From: JACDBE01 sp051002015
GTDB lineage: Bacteria; Actinomycetota; Acidimicrobiia; Spongiisociales; UBA5794
Direction: 5' to 3'
DNA: 27,937 nt
Assembly (NCBI GenBank): GCA_051002015.1
Contig: JBPCMS010000042.1
Location: 1 to 27,937 of the forward strand
The translations under genes were made by a program, and so were the position numbers. Of the stretch, positions 1 through 6,847 are shown in pieces. Under the pieces are notes generated by a model. The model had not been told where the DNA came from. It did no database searches and was given only the letters and a program-made list of their open reading frames with translations. Positions within the stretch are counted from its first letter, which is position 1, and each line of letters opens with the position of its first letter.

Positions 1-543
1 ACCTATCTCGTCTTCTTCCTCACCGACCCGCCCGGTGGGGAATGTCCGCAGGTGGGTCACTGGCCCGCCCGGGTTCCACAGCGGGCGTCGTGGGTGACCG
101 TGGGCGGGGTCGCCGCCGAGGTGGCGGCGACCGCCCCAAGTGATGCCGACCGTCGGGTCGACCCGCTGCCGGCACCGCCGCCGCCACGGGACGTCGTCGA
201 CGAGCCGACGGTGCGGGGACCATTGGGCTGGCTGCTTGGGACCCGGTCGGGTGACAAGGGCGGCGACGCCAACCTGGGGGTTTGGGCGCGTACCGAAGCG
301 GGGTTCGAGTGGATGGAGCGCTTTCTCACCGTCGACCGGCTGCGCAGCCTCGTTCCCGAGACGACCGGCCTCGAGGTGGAGCGGCACGGGTTTCCTCGAT
401 TGCGGGCGGTCAACTTCGTGATCGCCGGTTATCTCGGGGAGGGCGCCGCCTCATCGACGCTGAGTGATCCTCAGGCCAAGGCGCTGGGCGAGTACCTGAG
501 GGCACGAGTGGTGGATCTACCCGCCCGCCTGGTCGGGTCATGA
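1..543 (+). CDS. AtuA-family protein (DUF1446), C-terminal part
   Basis: The reading frame is open from the first base of the window and stops at 541-543, so only the C-terminal ~180 residues are present and the start lies upstream. The last ~105 residues hold the characteristic stretch RSGDKGGDANLGVWAR, followed by a helix-rich segment and NFVIAGYLGEG. This is the small C-terminal domain found in acyclic terpene utilisation AtuA-like proteins. A Pro/Arg-rich linker at about residues 25-65 separates it from the preceding domain. AtuA is linked to citronellol/geraniol breakdown in Pseudomonas, but the family is much broader and no other terpene gene is visible here, so the substrate is unknown. 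The family call is firm; the function is not. Confidence 0.8.
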   Translation, partial: TYLVFFLTDPPGGECPQVGHWPARVPQRASWVTVGGVAAEVAATAPSDADRRVDPLPAPPPPRDVVDEPTVRGPLGWLLGTRSGDKGGDANLGVWARTEAGFEWMERFLTVDRLRSLVPETTGLEVERHGFPRLRAVNFVIAGYLGEGAASSTLSDPQAKALGEYLRARVVDLPARLVGS

Positions 544-545
544 TG

Positions 546-935
546 TCAGGCGCTGCGGCTGAGACCGGCTTCCTTGAGCACCTTGGCGGGGACACCGAAC
601 TCGCGCCAAGCCTCGTACGAGACACCCTTGCGCTCCGAGTACGCGCCCACCTGCTCGATGAAGTTACGCTCGAGCTCGGCCATGTTCGACGCTTCGTGCA
701 CCTTGGAGAGGCGCTCTTGGAGATCGATCCGCGACTGGAGGAGAGCTACCCTCTTCAGTGGCTGGGACTCCTTCTGGAGCTTGGCCCCGACCGCGGCCAA
801 CCGGCGCTGCAGGCTGTCGGCGGTGACGGGACGGCCGGGTCGGCGCTCACCGAGAGCGGCCAGATAGGACTTGATGGCACGAGACTCGCGCCGACCCTGC
901 GCCAGGGCTTCCTTGTGCTCGTCGGACATTGCCAT
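546..935 (-). CDS. Conserved helical protein of unknown function
   Basis: This encodes 129 residues, starting at ATG 935 with a good ribosome binding site (GGAAGG) about nine bases upstream. A second ATG two codons in (929) is possible. The protein is highly charged and predicted almost wholly helical. The N-terminal third is basic (RRESRAIKSYL, RRPGRPVTADSLQRRL), the middle has a heptad-like coiled-coil pattern, and the C-terminal segment YSERKGVSYEAWREFGV looks like a small helical DNA- or protein-binding motif. There is no signal peptide or membrane segment, so it is probably cytoplasmic. It is transcribed divergently from the prenyltransferase at 1004. I do not recognise a named family. 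A nucleoid-associated or regulatory role is conceivable but is only inference. Confidence 0.75.
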   Translation of the reverse strand: MAMSDEHKEALAQGRRESRAIKSYLAALGERRPGRPVTADSLQRRLAAVGAKLQKESQPLKRVALLQSRIDLQERLSKVHEASNMAELERNFIEQVGAYSERKGVSYEAWREFGVPAKVLKEAGLSRSA

Positions 936-1003
936 GATTTACACCCTTCCAATCGACTTCGTTGCCAACAACGTGACGCCAATCTAGGACTGGACTGAAG
1001 CAT

Positions 1004-1798
1004 ATGTCATTTCGAGTGGACCTGAGAGGGCTGGTCAAACAACCGCTGTATGCACTGTACGAGCGGCGCATGCTGCACCACCTCCAGCGCGATGCCCTGC
1101 CGCACCACATCGGTGTCATTCACGACGGTCATCGGCGTTATGCGCGCACCGAGAGGCTTCGAGACTATGCGGCGAGCTATCGGGTGGGCATGGCCAAGTT
1201 CATCGAGTTCCTGCGCTGGACCGACGAGCTCGGTATCCCGGCCGTGACATGCTGGCTGCTCTCAAAGGAGAATATGCAACGGCCGGCGACCGAGCTCGAA
1301 CCGTATTACGAGGTGCTGAGCGAGCTCTTCGACCAACTACCCGAGGCGGTGAAGGGACAGTCGGTCCGGGTCAGGTTCATCGGAAGCTTGGATCTGCTTC
1401 CCGCTCCGTTGGTTGATGCCGCCAAGCGGCTGCAGGGCGCATGCCCGGTGGGGGACAGGAAGGTGACCATCGCCCTCGCCTACGGAGGACGCCAGGAGAT
1501 CGTCGACGCGGTGAAGGATCTGGTGGGGGAGCTGGCAGACGAGGGGATATCGCCCGGGAAGATCGCCGGGCACATCGACGCCGAAGCCCTCGCCGCCCAC
1601 ATGTACGCCGCCGACCTGCCCGATCCGGACCTGGTGATTCGGACCTCGGGCGAAGCGCGGCTCTCCGGCTTCCTGCTGTGGCAGTCGGCATACTCCGAAT
1701 ACTCGTTCGTCGACGTCTACTGGCCGGCATTCCGTAGGGTGGACTTCCTGCGAGCTCTGCGCGACTTCACCAAACGGAACCGGCGGTTCGGGCGGTAG
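1004..1798 (+). CDS. Cis-prenyltransferase (polyprenyl diphosphate synthase, UppS-like)
   Basis: This 264-residue protein condenses isopentenyl diphosphate onto an allylic diphosphate with cis geometry, giving the lipid carrier for cell-wall precursors or its short precursor. The family landmarks are present: the N-terminal signature at residues 36-47 (HIGVIHDGHRRYA), TCWLLSKEN, the ALAYGGRQEI block at about 155-165, and the C-terminal PDLVIRTSGEARLSGFLLWQSAYSE region, whose arginines and serine bind diphosphate. Oddly, the usual DGN triad reads DGH (His43), the preceding Met is His40, and the usual Trp is Tyr46. The catalytic Asp41 is kept. Length is normal for actinobacterial short-chain or decaprenyl synthases. 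It may be a paralogue with a different chain length rather than the main UppS, so no gene symbol is given. Confidence 0.9.
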   Translation: MSFRVDLRGLVKQPLYALYERRMLHHLQRDALPHHIGVIHDGHRRYARTERLRDYAASYRVGMAKFIEFLRWTDELGIPAVTCWLLSKENMQRPATELEPYYEVLSELFDQLPEAVKGQSVRVRFIGSLDLLPAPLVDAAKRLQGACPVGDRKVTIALAYGGRQEIVDAVKDLVGELADEGISPGKIAGHIDAEALAAHMYAADLPDPDLVIRTSGEARLSGFLLWQSAYSEYSFVDVYWPAFRRVDFLRALRDFTKRNRRFGR

Positions 1799-1850
1799 CC
1801 CGAGCCCCGGCTAGTGTGGACGTCGAGACCCAGGAGAGGGAGGCGGAGCC

Positions 1851-2144
1851 ATGGTCACCAAGTCGCTGGTCGTCAAGCTCACCGCCAAGGAGGGGTTGGA
1901 GGAGGAGGTCGCCCAGTTCCTGACCGGGGCGCTCGAACTCGCCAATGCCGAGCCCGGTACGGAGGTGTGGATGGCACTACGGACCGGGTCGTCGACGTTC
2001 TGGATCGTCGATGCCTTCCCCGGGGATGCCGAGCGTCAGGCGCACCTCGACGGCCCCATCGCCGAGGCGCTGTTCGCCAACGCCGATCGCCTCCTTGCCG
2101 AGGCGCCCGAGGTCAGCCCCTCGGACGTGCTTGCCATCAAGTGA
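1851..2144 (+). CDS. Antibiotic biosynthesis monooxygenase (ABM) domain protein
   Basis: This small 97-residue protein covers a single ABM/quinol-monooxygenase-like ferredoxin fold (YgiN type). It shows strand MVTKSLVVKLTAKEG, a helix EEVAQFLTGALELANAEPGT, strands TEVWMALRT and TFWIVDAFP, then the helix with HLDGPIAEALFANADRLL. Such proteins are dimeric and cytoplasmic. Some oxidise quinols without a cofactor, while many have no known activity. The ATG at 1851 follows a purine-rich GAGAGGGAGGCGGAG stretch. A TAGTGT hexamer at 1812-1817, just after the prenyltransferase stop, is a plausible -10 element, so the gene probably has its own promoter. The substrate cannot be told from the sequence. 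Confidence 0.8.
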   Translation: MVTKSLVVKLTAKEGLEEEVAQFLTGALELANAEPGTEVWMALRTGSSTFWIVDAFPGDAERQAHLDGPIAEALFANADRLLAEAPEVSPSDVLAIK

Positions 2145-2288
2145 GCGAATCGACGGGCTGACGCCCCCTGGAGCGACGCCGCGCCCTCCCCGCCAACGTC
2201 GGGGCTGACGGCCGGCCGACAACCACTTGGTGATCGAGCGGCCGCGACGAGTTCCATCGCGATCTGCTCGACAGCTCGGTCCGATCGT

Positions 2289-2972
2289 TCAGCGGGAGCG
2301 CTCGTCTGCGGCGAGGTGCTCCTGGTCGTTGAAGGCGCGCAGGCTCCACACGTGGCCGCCGGCCAGCGGGACGTTGCGCACCCTGGCGATGGAGGCATGG
2401 CCCAACACGAACCGCTCCCACTCCCACGGGGTGGGCTCGACCCCGAGGAGAACGGTGAGCGCCACCGAGTTGGTCCCTCCGTGAGCAACCAGCACGATGG
2501 TGCCGTCGCCACCGTCGCTCCGCCACAGGTGGCGGTGGTCCGGATCCGGGGTCACCCCACGCTCGGCCAGGATCCCGGTGAGGGCGCCGTCGATGCGCCG
2601 GTGGAAGTCGCGGAAGCTCTCCCCGCCGTCGATGCCGTCCCACCACTGGTCGGGAGCACGGAGCCTCGACTCGGCGAAGATGCGCTGCACCCGGTCTTCG
2701 GGCTCCCCCTCCCACTGGGGCAGCCGCATCTCGGTCAGGTCGTCGATGGTGACGGCGTCGATGCCGGTCGCCTCGATCAGCGGTGCTGCCGTCTCCTGGG
2801 AGCGCACCGCCGGTGACACCAGGATCTCGGTGATCCCGCGCAGCCGCCGGGCCAACCGGGCCGCCGTCTTCTTGGCCTGGATGGCGCCGAGCCCGGTCAG
2901 CGAGGGGTCGTGGCGGCTCTGCCCGTCCACACTCCACGCCGGCTGGCCGTGTCTGACGAGGATGATCTCCAC
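2289..2972 (-). CDS. Histidine phosphatase family protein (phosphoglycerate mutase-like)
   Basis: This 227-residue protein starts at GTG 2972. The catalytic LVRHGQPAW motif carries the phospho-accepting histidine a few residues in. VSPAVRSQETA supplies the arginine, EMRLPQWEG the acid, and VAHGGTNSVAL the second histidine. It probably hydrolyses a small phosphomonoester, but the family covers GpmB, CobC and broad phosphatases, so the substrate is not assigned. An upstream in-frame ATG at 3014 would add 14 residues (MAGSRSPRGGSLDP) with no family similarity. I prefer the GTG because the family begins just before the RHG motif. In addition, a -10-like TAGCCT lies seven bases before it with no ribosome binding site, typical of a leaderless start. 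It is divergent from pyrE. Confidence 0.88.
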   Translation of the reverse strand: MEIILVRHGQPAWSVDGQSRHDPSLTGLGAIQAKKTAARLARRLRGITEILVSPAVRSQETAAPLIEATGIDAVTIDDLTEMRLPQWEGEPEDRVQRIFAESRLRAPDQWWDGIDGGESFRDFHRRIDGALTGILAERGVTPDPDHRHLWRSDGGDGTIVLVAHGGTNSVALTVLLGVEPTPWEWERFVLGHASIARVRNVPLAGGHVWSLRAFNDQEHLAADERSR

Positions 2973-3050
2973 CGGGTCGAGGCTACCGCCCCTCGGTGAC
3001 CGTGATCCGGCCATGGCTCCACCATCCGGGGGTCGGGTACCCTTGCCGCC

Positions 3051-3590
3051 ATGCCCGGACCGCCCCTCGAGGGGTTGATCGACCACCTGCGGAGTCACGC
3101 CCTGCGCACCGACGGGCCGTTCACCCTCCGCTCCGGCGAGATCTCCGACTGGTACCTCGACGCCAGACAGACGACCTTCGACGGCGCCGGAGCCCGGCTC
3201 GTTGGTGCCGCCGTCGCCGCCATCCTCCCCAGCGGGACGACGGCGGTCGGCGGGCTCTCCATGGGAGCCGATCCCGTTGCACTAGCCATCGCCATGACCA
3301 AGCCCTCCCTCAAGGCGTTCTCGATCAGGGCGGTCGCCAAGGACCACGGTGTCGGCGGGCGTCTCGTCGGCCCGGTGTCGCCCGGCGACCGCGCCGTGGT
3401 GGTGGAGGACACCACCACCACAGGCTCCGCCATGGCGGAGGCCGTCGACGTCCTGGTGGCTGCCGGGATCGACGTTCTCGGGGCGGTGACGGTGGTTGAC
3501 CGCAGCCAAGGCAGGGCGGCGGAACGTCTCGCCGGGCGCGGTATCGGGCTGACCGCGCTCGTCACCCCCGCCGACCTCGGGGTGGTGTGA
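3051..3590 (+). CDS. pyrE: Orotate phosphoribosyltransferase
   Basis: This enzyme joins orotate to PRPP to make orotidine 5'-phosphate, the penultimate step of UMP synthesis, in the cytoplasm as a dimer. The 179-residue length fits the short actinobacterial form. FTLRSGEISDWYLDAR is the N-terminal substrate loop, FSIRAVAKDHGVGGRL is the flexible catalytic loop with Lys and His, and VVVEDTTTTGSAM is the PRPP-binding motif. The start ATG has no ribosome binding site; TACCCT ends seven bases before it, so the mRNA is probably leaderless. It leads a tight operon: its TGA shares one base with the ATG of the next gene (TGATG). The symbol rests on the motif set and is secure. Confidence 0.95.
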   Translation: MPGPPLEGLIDHLRSHALRTDGPFTLRSGEISDWYLDARQTTFDGAGARLVGAAVAAILPSGTTAVGGLSMGADPVALAIAMTKPSLKAFSIRAVAKDHGVGGRLVGPVSPGDRAVVVEDTTTTGSAMAEAVDVLVAAGIDVLGAVTVVDRSQGRAAERLAGRGIGLTALVTPADLGVV

Positions 3591-4234
3591 TGGAGCCCGT
3601 GATCGTTCGCAAGTCGCTGCTGCGCCAGCTTCTCCTGATACTGGCGGGTGCCCTGCTCATCCTCGCCGCCGTCGACATCATGGTGCTGCACCGGGTCTCC
3701 ACCCCACCCGAGGTCGACTCGGCCACCGGGGAGATCAACCCGACCGGGCTCAGCCAGCAGCGCAGCGACCGGCTGTGGGGAACGATCCTGATCGTCGCCG
3801 GTGGGGTGCTGGTCTCCATCGGGGGTGCCGGAGCGGCGGGACGGGTCCCGGCCGTCGTGATCGGCGAGGACGGGCTGCGGCTGCGCGTCGCCGGGTTCAG
3901 GCGCTCGATCGTCATCCCGTGGGGTGAGGTGCGGTGGGTCCACTCGGGTAGCGACGGGGACGACGAGCAGGTGCCCACCGGGGTTCTGCTGGTCCACGTC
4001 ACCGATCCTTCCCGCTACCCACGGCAGCCGTGGGGGGCCGACTGGGACGGTGCCACGCTGATGGTCGACGCCGGGAGCTGGGACATGATGCCATCTGACG
4101 TGGTCATCCACGCCAACGTGGTGCTCGCCAACTGGCGCCGCCGCCACGAGGGCGCAGCCGCCGACATCGCCTCCGGGGCGTCGGAGCATGATGATCCCGG
4201 CCGGATCACCGGCACCGGGGACGGTGCCGGATGA
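3590..4234 (+). CDS. Two-helix membrane protein with PH-like cytoplasmic domain, unknown function
   Basis: This encodes 214 residues from ATG 3590, which overlaps the pyrE stop by one base. A GTG one codon earlier is less likely. A short basic N-terminus precedes a first membrane helix at about residues 11-33. A polar loop of ~28 residues (PPEVDSATGEINPTGL) follows, then a second helix at about 62-83. The soluble remainder, with VVIGEDGLRLRVAGFRRSIVIPWGEVRWV, has the strand pattern of bacterial pleckstrin-homology-like domains that sit behind membrane helices. The C-terminus is low-complexity. The gene overlaps the next one by four bases (ATGA), so it is translated together with PyrE and endonuclease IV. 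I know of no reason for that pairing, and the function is unknown. Confidence 0.85.
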   Translation: MEPVIVRKSLLRQLLLILAGALLILAAVDIMVLHRVSTPPEVDSATGEINPTGLSQQRSDRLWGTILIVAGGVLVSIGGAGAAGRVPAVVIGEDGLRLRVAGFRRSIVIPWGEVRWVHSGSDGDDEQVPTGVLLVHVTDPSRYPRQPWGADWDGATLMVDAGSWDMMPSDVVIHANVVLANWRRRHEGAAADIASGASEHDDPGRITGTGDGAG

Positions 4235-5016
4235 GCGGGAAGTCGACGCTCCCGATCGGTGCCCACACCGACGGGGGCGATCCGTTGGAGGAGATGAAGG
4301 AACGAAACGCCGACCTCGTCCAGATCTTCCTGGGCGATCCCCAGTCGTGGAAGACACCACCGCCCCGTGACGACGCCGCAGCGCTGCTGGGGTCGGGCGC
4401 CAGGATCTATGTCCACGCCCCGTACCTGATGAACCCGGCGTCGGGCAACAACCGGATCCGCATCCCCAGCCGCAAGACGATGGCGGGGGCGGCGGCTGCG
4501 GCGGAGGCCATCGGCGCCGCAGGGCTCATCGTCCACGGCGGCCACGTCGAGGACGACGAGGACCTCGCGGTCGGCTTCGAACGGTGGCGAAAGGCGCTCG
4601 ACACGTTCGAGAGCACCGTTCCGATCCTCATCGAGAACACCGCAGGCGGCGGCAACGCCGTGGCCAGGGAGCTGGCCAACTACGGGCCGCTGTGGGAGCA
4701 GATCGGCGATTACAACGTCGGGGTGGTCCTCGACACCTGCCATGCGTGGGCGGGGGGCGCCGACCTGGCCACCGCCGTCGAGACCTTGACGGCATCGACC
4801 GGCCGTCTCGACCTCATCCACTGCAACGACTCGCGCGACCCCCACAACAGCAGGCGGGACCGCCACACCGCCCTCGGCTCCGGGATGATCCCGCCCGAGC
4901 AGTTGACCGAGGTGGTTGCCGCCGCCGGGAGACCGGTGGTGGTGGAGACCCCGGGCGGTGCCGCCGACCACATCGCCGACATCACCTGGCTGCGGGAGCG
5001 GCTCGCCACCGGCTGA
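4231..5016 (+). CDS. nfo: Endonuclease IV-type AP endonuclease (xylose isomerase-like TIM barrel)
   Basis: This 261-residue protein cuts DNA 5' to abasic sites in base-excision repair. All expected metal-ligand motifs of the AP endonuclease family 2 are visible in order: IGAHTDGG at the N-terminus, VHAPYLMNPA, IVHGGH, LIENTAGGG with the central glutamate, VVLDTCHAW with Asp and His, LIHCNDS, RRDRHTALGSG with the Asp-x-His pair, and VVETPGG with the final glutamate. It is slightly shorter than E. coli Nfo (285). The ATG overlaps the preceding stop as ATGA, so it is the third gene of the pyrE operon. The nearest alternative is a sugar isomerase of the same fold, but the asparagine and glycine signatures favour Nfo. 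Confidence 0.92.
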   Translation: MSGKSTLPIGAHTDGGDPLEEMKERNADLVQIFLGDPQSWKTPPPRDDAAALLGSGARIYVHAPYLMNPASGNNRIRIPSRKTMAGAAAAAEAIGAAGLIVHGGHVEDDEDLAVGFERWRKALDTFESTVPILIENTAGGGNAVARELANYGPLWEQIGDYNVGVVLDTCHAWAGGADLATAVETLTASTGRLDLIHCNDSRDPHNSRRDRHTALGSGMIPPEQLTEVVAAAGRPVVVETPGGAADHIADITWLRERLATG

Positions 5017-5020
5017 TCGA

Positions 5021-5036
5021 CACCGCCCGCCCGGTG
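5021..5036. terminator. Small hairpin between convergent genes
   Basis: Between the nfo stop and the ino1 stop (33 bases apart), CACCG and CGGTG pair around a six-base loop. There is no T-run. It could end both transcripts, but it is weak. Confidence 0.25.
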
Positions 5037-5049
5037 GGAGGGGCCGGGC

Positions 5050-6159
5050 TCAGCCGGCGAGGAAGCCAGTCAGGTCGACGCCGGTGGCATCGTCATCGGC
5101 GACGAAGGCCGCGACGTTGCTCGCGGCAACCGTGTCGCGGTACTGCACGGGTGGGCTCTTCATGAAGTACGACGAGGGGGCGAGCAGCGGCCCGCCGATC
5201 CCGCGGTCCCTGGCCAGCTTGATGCAGCGGACGGCGTCGATGACCACGCCCGCCGAGTTGGGGGAGTCCCACACCTCGAGCTTGAGCTCGGCGTTGAGGG
5301 GGACGTCACCGAACCCCCTGCCCTCGACCCTGATGTACGCCCACTTGCGGTCGGTCAGCCACGGGACGTGATCGGACGGGCCGATGTGGATGTCGTCGCT
5401 GCTGATCCCGCCGTCGATCTGCGAGGTGACCGACCGGGTCTTGGAGAGCTTCTTCGATTCGAGCCGCGACCGCTCCAGCATGTTCTTGAAGTCCATGTTG
5501 CCGCCGAAGTTGAGCTGGTAGGTGTGGTCGATCGCCAGCCCCCTGTCCTCGAAGAGCCGGGCCAGGGTGCGGTGGATGATGGTCGCCCCCACCTGGGACT
5601 TGATGTCGTCGCCGATGATGGGCACCCGGGCATCGACGAAGCGCTGCGCCCAGACCGGGTCGGAGGCGATGAACACCGGGATGCAGTTGACGAACCCGAC
5701 CCCTGCCTCGAGGGCGGCCTCGGCGTAGAAGCGGGTGGCCTGCTCGGACCCGACCGGGAGATACGACACCAGCACGTCCGCTCCGCTGGCGCCCAGGGCG
5801 GCGGCGACGTCCACCGGGTCGACCGCCGACTCCTCGACCGACTGGCGGTAGTAGTGGCCGAGCCCGTCGAGCGTCGGCCCCCGTTGCACCTCCACCCCCA
5901 GCTCAGGGACGTCGGCGAAGCGGATGGTGTCGTTGCGGCCGGCCCACATCGCCTTGGCCACGTCCTGGCCCACCTTGGTCGCGTCGACGTCGAAGGCGGC
6001 CACGACCCGGAGACCGCCGACGTGGTACCCGCCGAGGTCGACGTGCATCAGACCGGGGACAACGGCGGCCGGATCGGCATCGGCGTAGAAGTGGATGCCC
6101 TGGATCAACGAGTTGGCGCAGTTGCCGAGCCCGGCGATGGCGATCCTGACCGTGGTCAT
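5050..6159 (-). CDS. ino1: Inositol-3-phosphate synthase
   Basis: This NAD-dependent cytoplasmic enzyme converts glucose 6-phosphate to 1D-myo-inositol 3-phosphate. That is the entry to phosphatidylinositol, mycothiol and osmolyte synthesis in actinobacteria. The 369 residues match the short actinobacterial/archaeal type (M. tuberculosis Ino1 is 367). Visible motifs are the N-terminal nucleotide-binding GLGNCANSLIQG, VSYLPVGSEQAT, NCIPVFIASDP, the active-site region DIKSQVGATIIHR, LNFGGNMDFKNM, and KLEVWDSPNSAGV near the C-terminus. The ATG at 6159 follows a GAAAGGA ribosome binding site and overlaps the padR stop by four bases (ATGA). The same regulator-synthase pairing occurs in Mycobacterium (Rv0047c-Rv0046c). 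It is likely under control of the PadR operator upstream. Confidence 0.96.
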   Translation of the reverse strand: MTTVRIAIAGLGNCANSLIQGIHFYADADPAAVVPGLMHVDLGGYHVGGLRVVAAFDVDATKVGQDVAKAMWAGRNDTIRFADVPELGVEVQRGPTLDGLGHYYRQSVEESAVDPVDVAAALGASGADVLVSYLPVGSEQATRFYAEAALEAGVGFVNCIPVFIASDPVWAQRFVDARVPIIGDDIKSQVGATIIHRTLARLFEDRGLAIDHTYQLNFGGNMDFKNMLERSRLESKKLSKTRSVTSQIDGGISSDDIHIGPSDHVPWLTDRKWAYIRVEGRGFGDVPLNAELKLEVWDSPNSAGVVIDAVRCIKLARDRGIGGPLLAPSSYFMKSPPVQYRDTVAASNVAAFVADDDATGVDLTGFLAG

Positions 6160-6749
6160 GGGGTGGTGGTCCTTTCGGGGTCCGGCATCGGCTCGGGTCG
6201 AGCCCCCGGGTCTGCGGTTGCGGTGGTGAGGGTTCGTTCGGCGGTGACGCGGTGCGTCCGGGCCAGCGTGATCAGCTCGTCCATCCATGAGACGTCGGCC
6301 TCCACGGTGCGCACGTTGTGCCGGACCAGCGCCAGGGTGTAGGCGTCGCTTCCGGTGGTGGCGGCGCGGCGCAGAGCGTTGCGGCTCTCGGCGAGCCGGG
6401 CCACGAGCTGGCTGCGGCGCCGCTTGAGGATGCCCAGCCTACGGTCGGGGTCGACGAACTCGAAGAAGGCGAGCCTCATGGCGAACCGTCGGTCCTCCTC
6501 GGCCTCCTCCCGGTCGTCGAGCAGAAGGTTGTCGAGCGCCGCCCCGCCGGCATCGGTGAGCCGGTAGGCCTTGCGACGACCGGCGGGCCGCATCGCCTCG
6601 ATCCAGCCCCGCCGCTCCAGCCGGCGCAACGCCGGGTAGAGCGCCCCGAACGAGACCCGGAGGAAGCCGAGCTCGGTGAGTTGGCGCTTCAGGTCGTACC
6701 CGTGGCGGGGTCCGCGGCGGAGGAGGCCGAGAACGGCGAGGTCCAGCAT
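6156..6749 (-). CDS. PadR-family transcriptional regulator
   Basis: This 197-residue DNA-binding protein has the PadR winged helix at residues 1-85: LAVLGLLRRGPRHGYDLKRQL, then FGALYPALRRLERRGWIEA and the wing RKAYRLTDAGGAAL. A long helical dimerisation domain follows at about 90-175, and a disordered tail rich in Thr/Pro/Asp ends the protein. PadR proteins usually repress their own promoter and a neighbour, and some respond to small effectors. It is co-transcribed with ino1, overlapping by four bases, so it most likely controls inositol synthesis. A -10-like TAAGAT (minus strand of 6759-6764) lies nine bases before the ATG, giving a very short or absent leader. The paired repeats at 6768-6798 overlap the region upstream of that -10, which fits autorepression. 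Confidence 0.93.
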   Translation of the reverse strand: MLDLAVLGLLRRGPRHGYDLKRQLTELGFLRVSFGALYPALRRLERRGWIEAMRPAGRRKAYRLTDAGGAALDNLLLDDREEAEEDRRFAMRLAFFEFVDPDRRLGILKRRRSQLVARLAESRNALRRAATTGSDAYTLALVRHNVRTVEADVSWMDELITLARTHRVTAERTLTTATADPGARPEPMPDPERTTTP

Positions 6750-6758
6750 GACGGCGAC

Positions 6759-6798
6759 ATCTTATCGCGATTCGATACACATGTAGCGAATCGATACA
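6759..6798 (-). promoter_or_regulatory. padR-ino1 promoter with paired operator-like repeats
   Basis: CGATTCGATACA at 6768-6779 and CGAATCGATACA at 6787-6798 differ at one base and are spaced 19 bases start to start, about two helical turns. Read on the minus strand they are TGTATCGAATCG and TGTATCGATTCG, each containing an inverted TCGAWTCGA-like core. ACATGT lies between them. The minus-strand -10 TAAGAT is at 6759-6764, so the repeats cover the -35 region of padR. Their site for PadR is inferred from position and symmetry. Confidence 0.6.
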
Positions 6799-6847
6799 AC
6801 TCAGACCGAGACATGGCCTATCTCCAAGACATTCCTACGATTCCGCC

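Noticed and set aside
2188..2204. Terminator hairpin CCCCG/CGGGG between the ABM gene and the histidine phosphatase
   Set aside because: The stem is only five base pairs with a seven-base loop and no T-run, which is expected by chance at this GC content.
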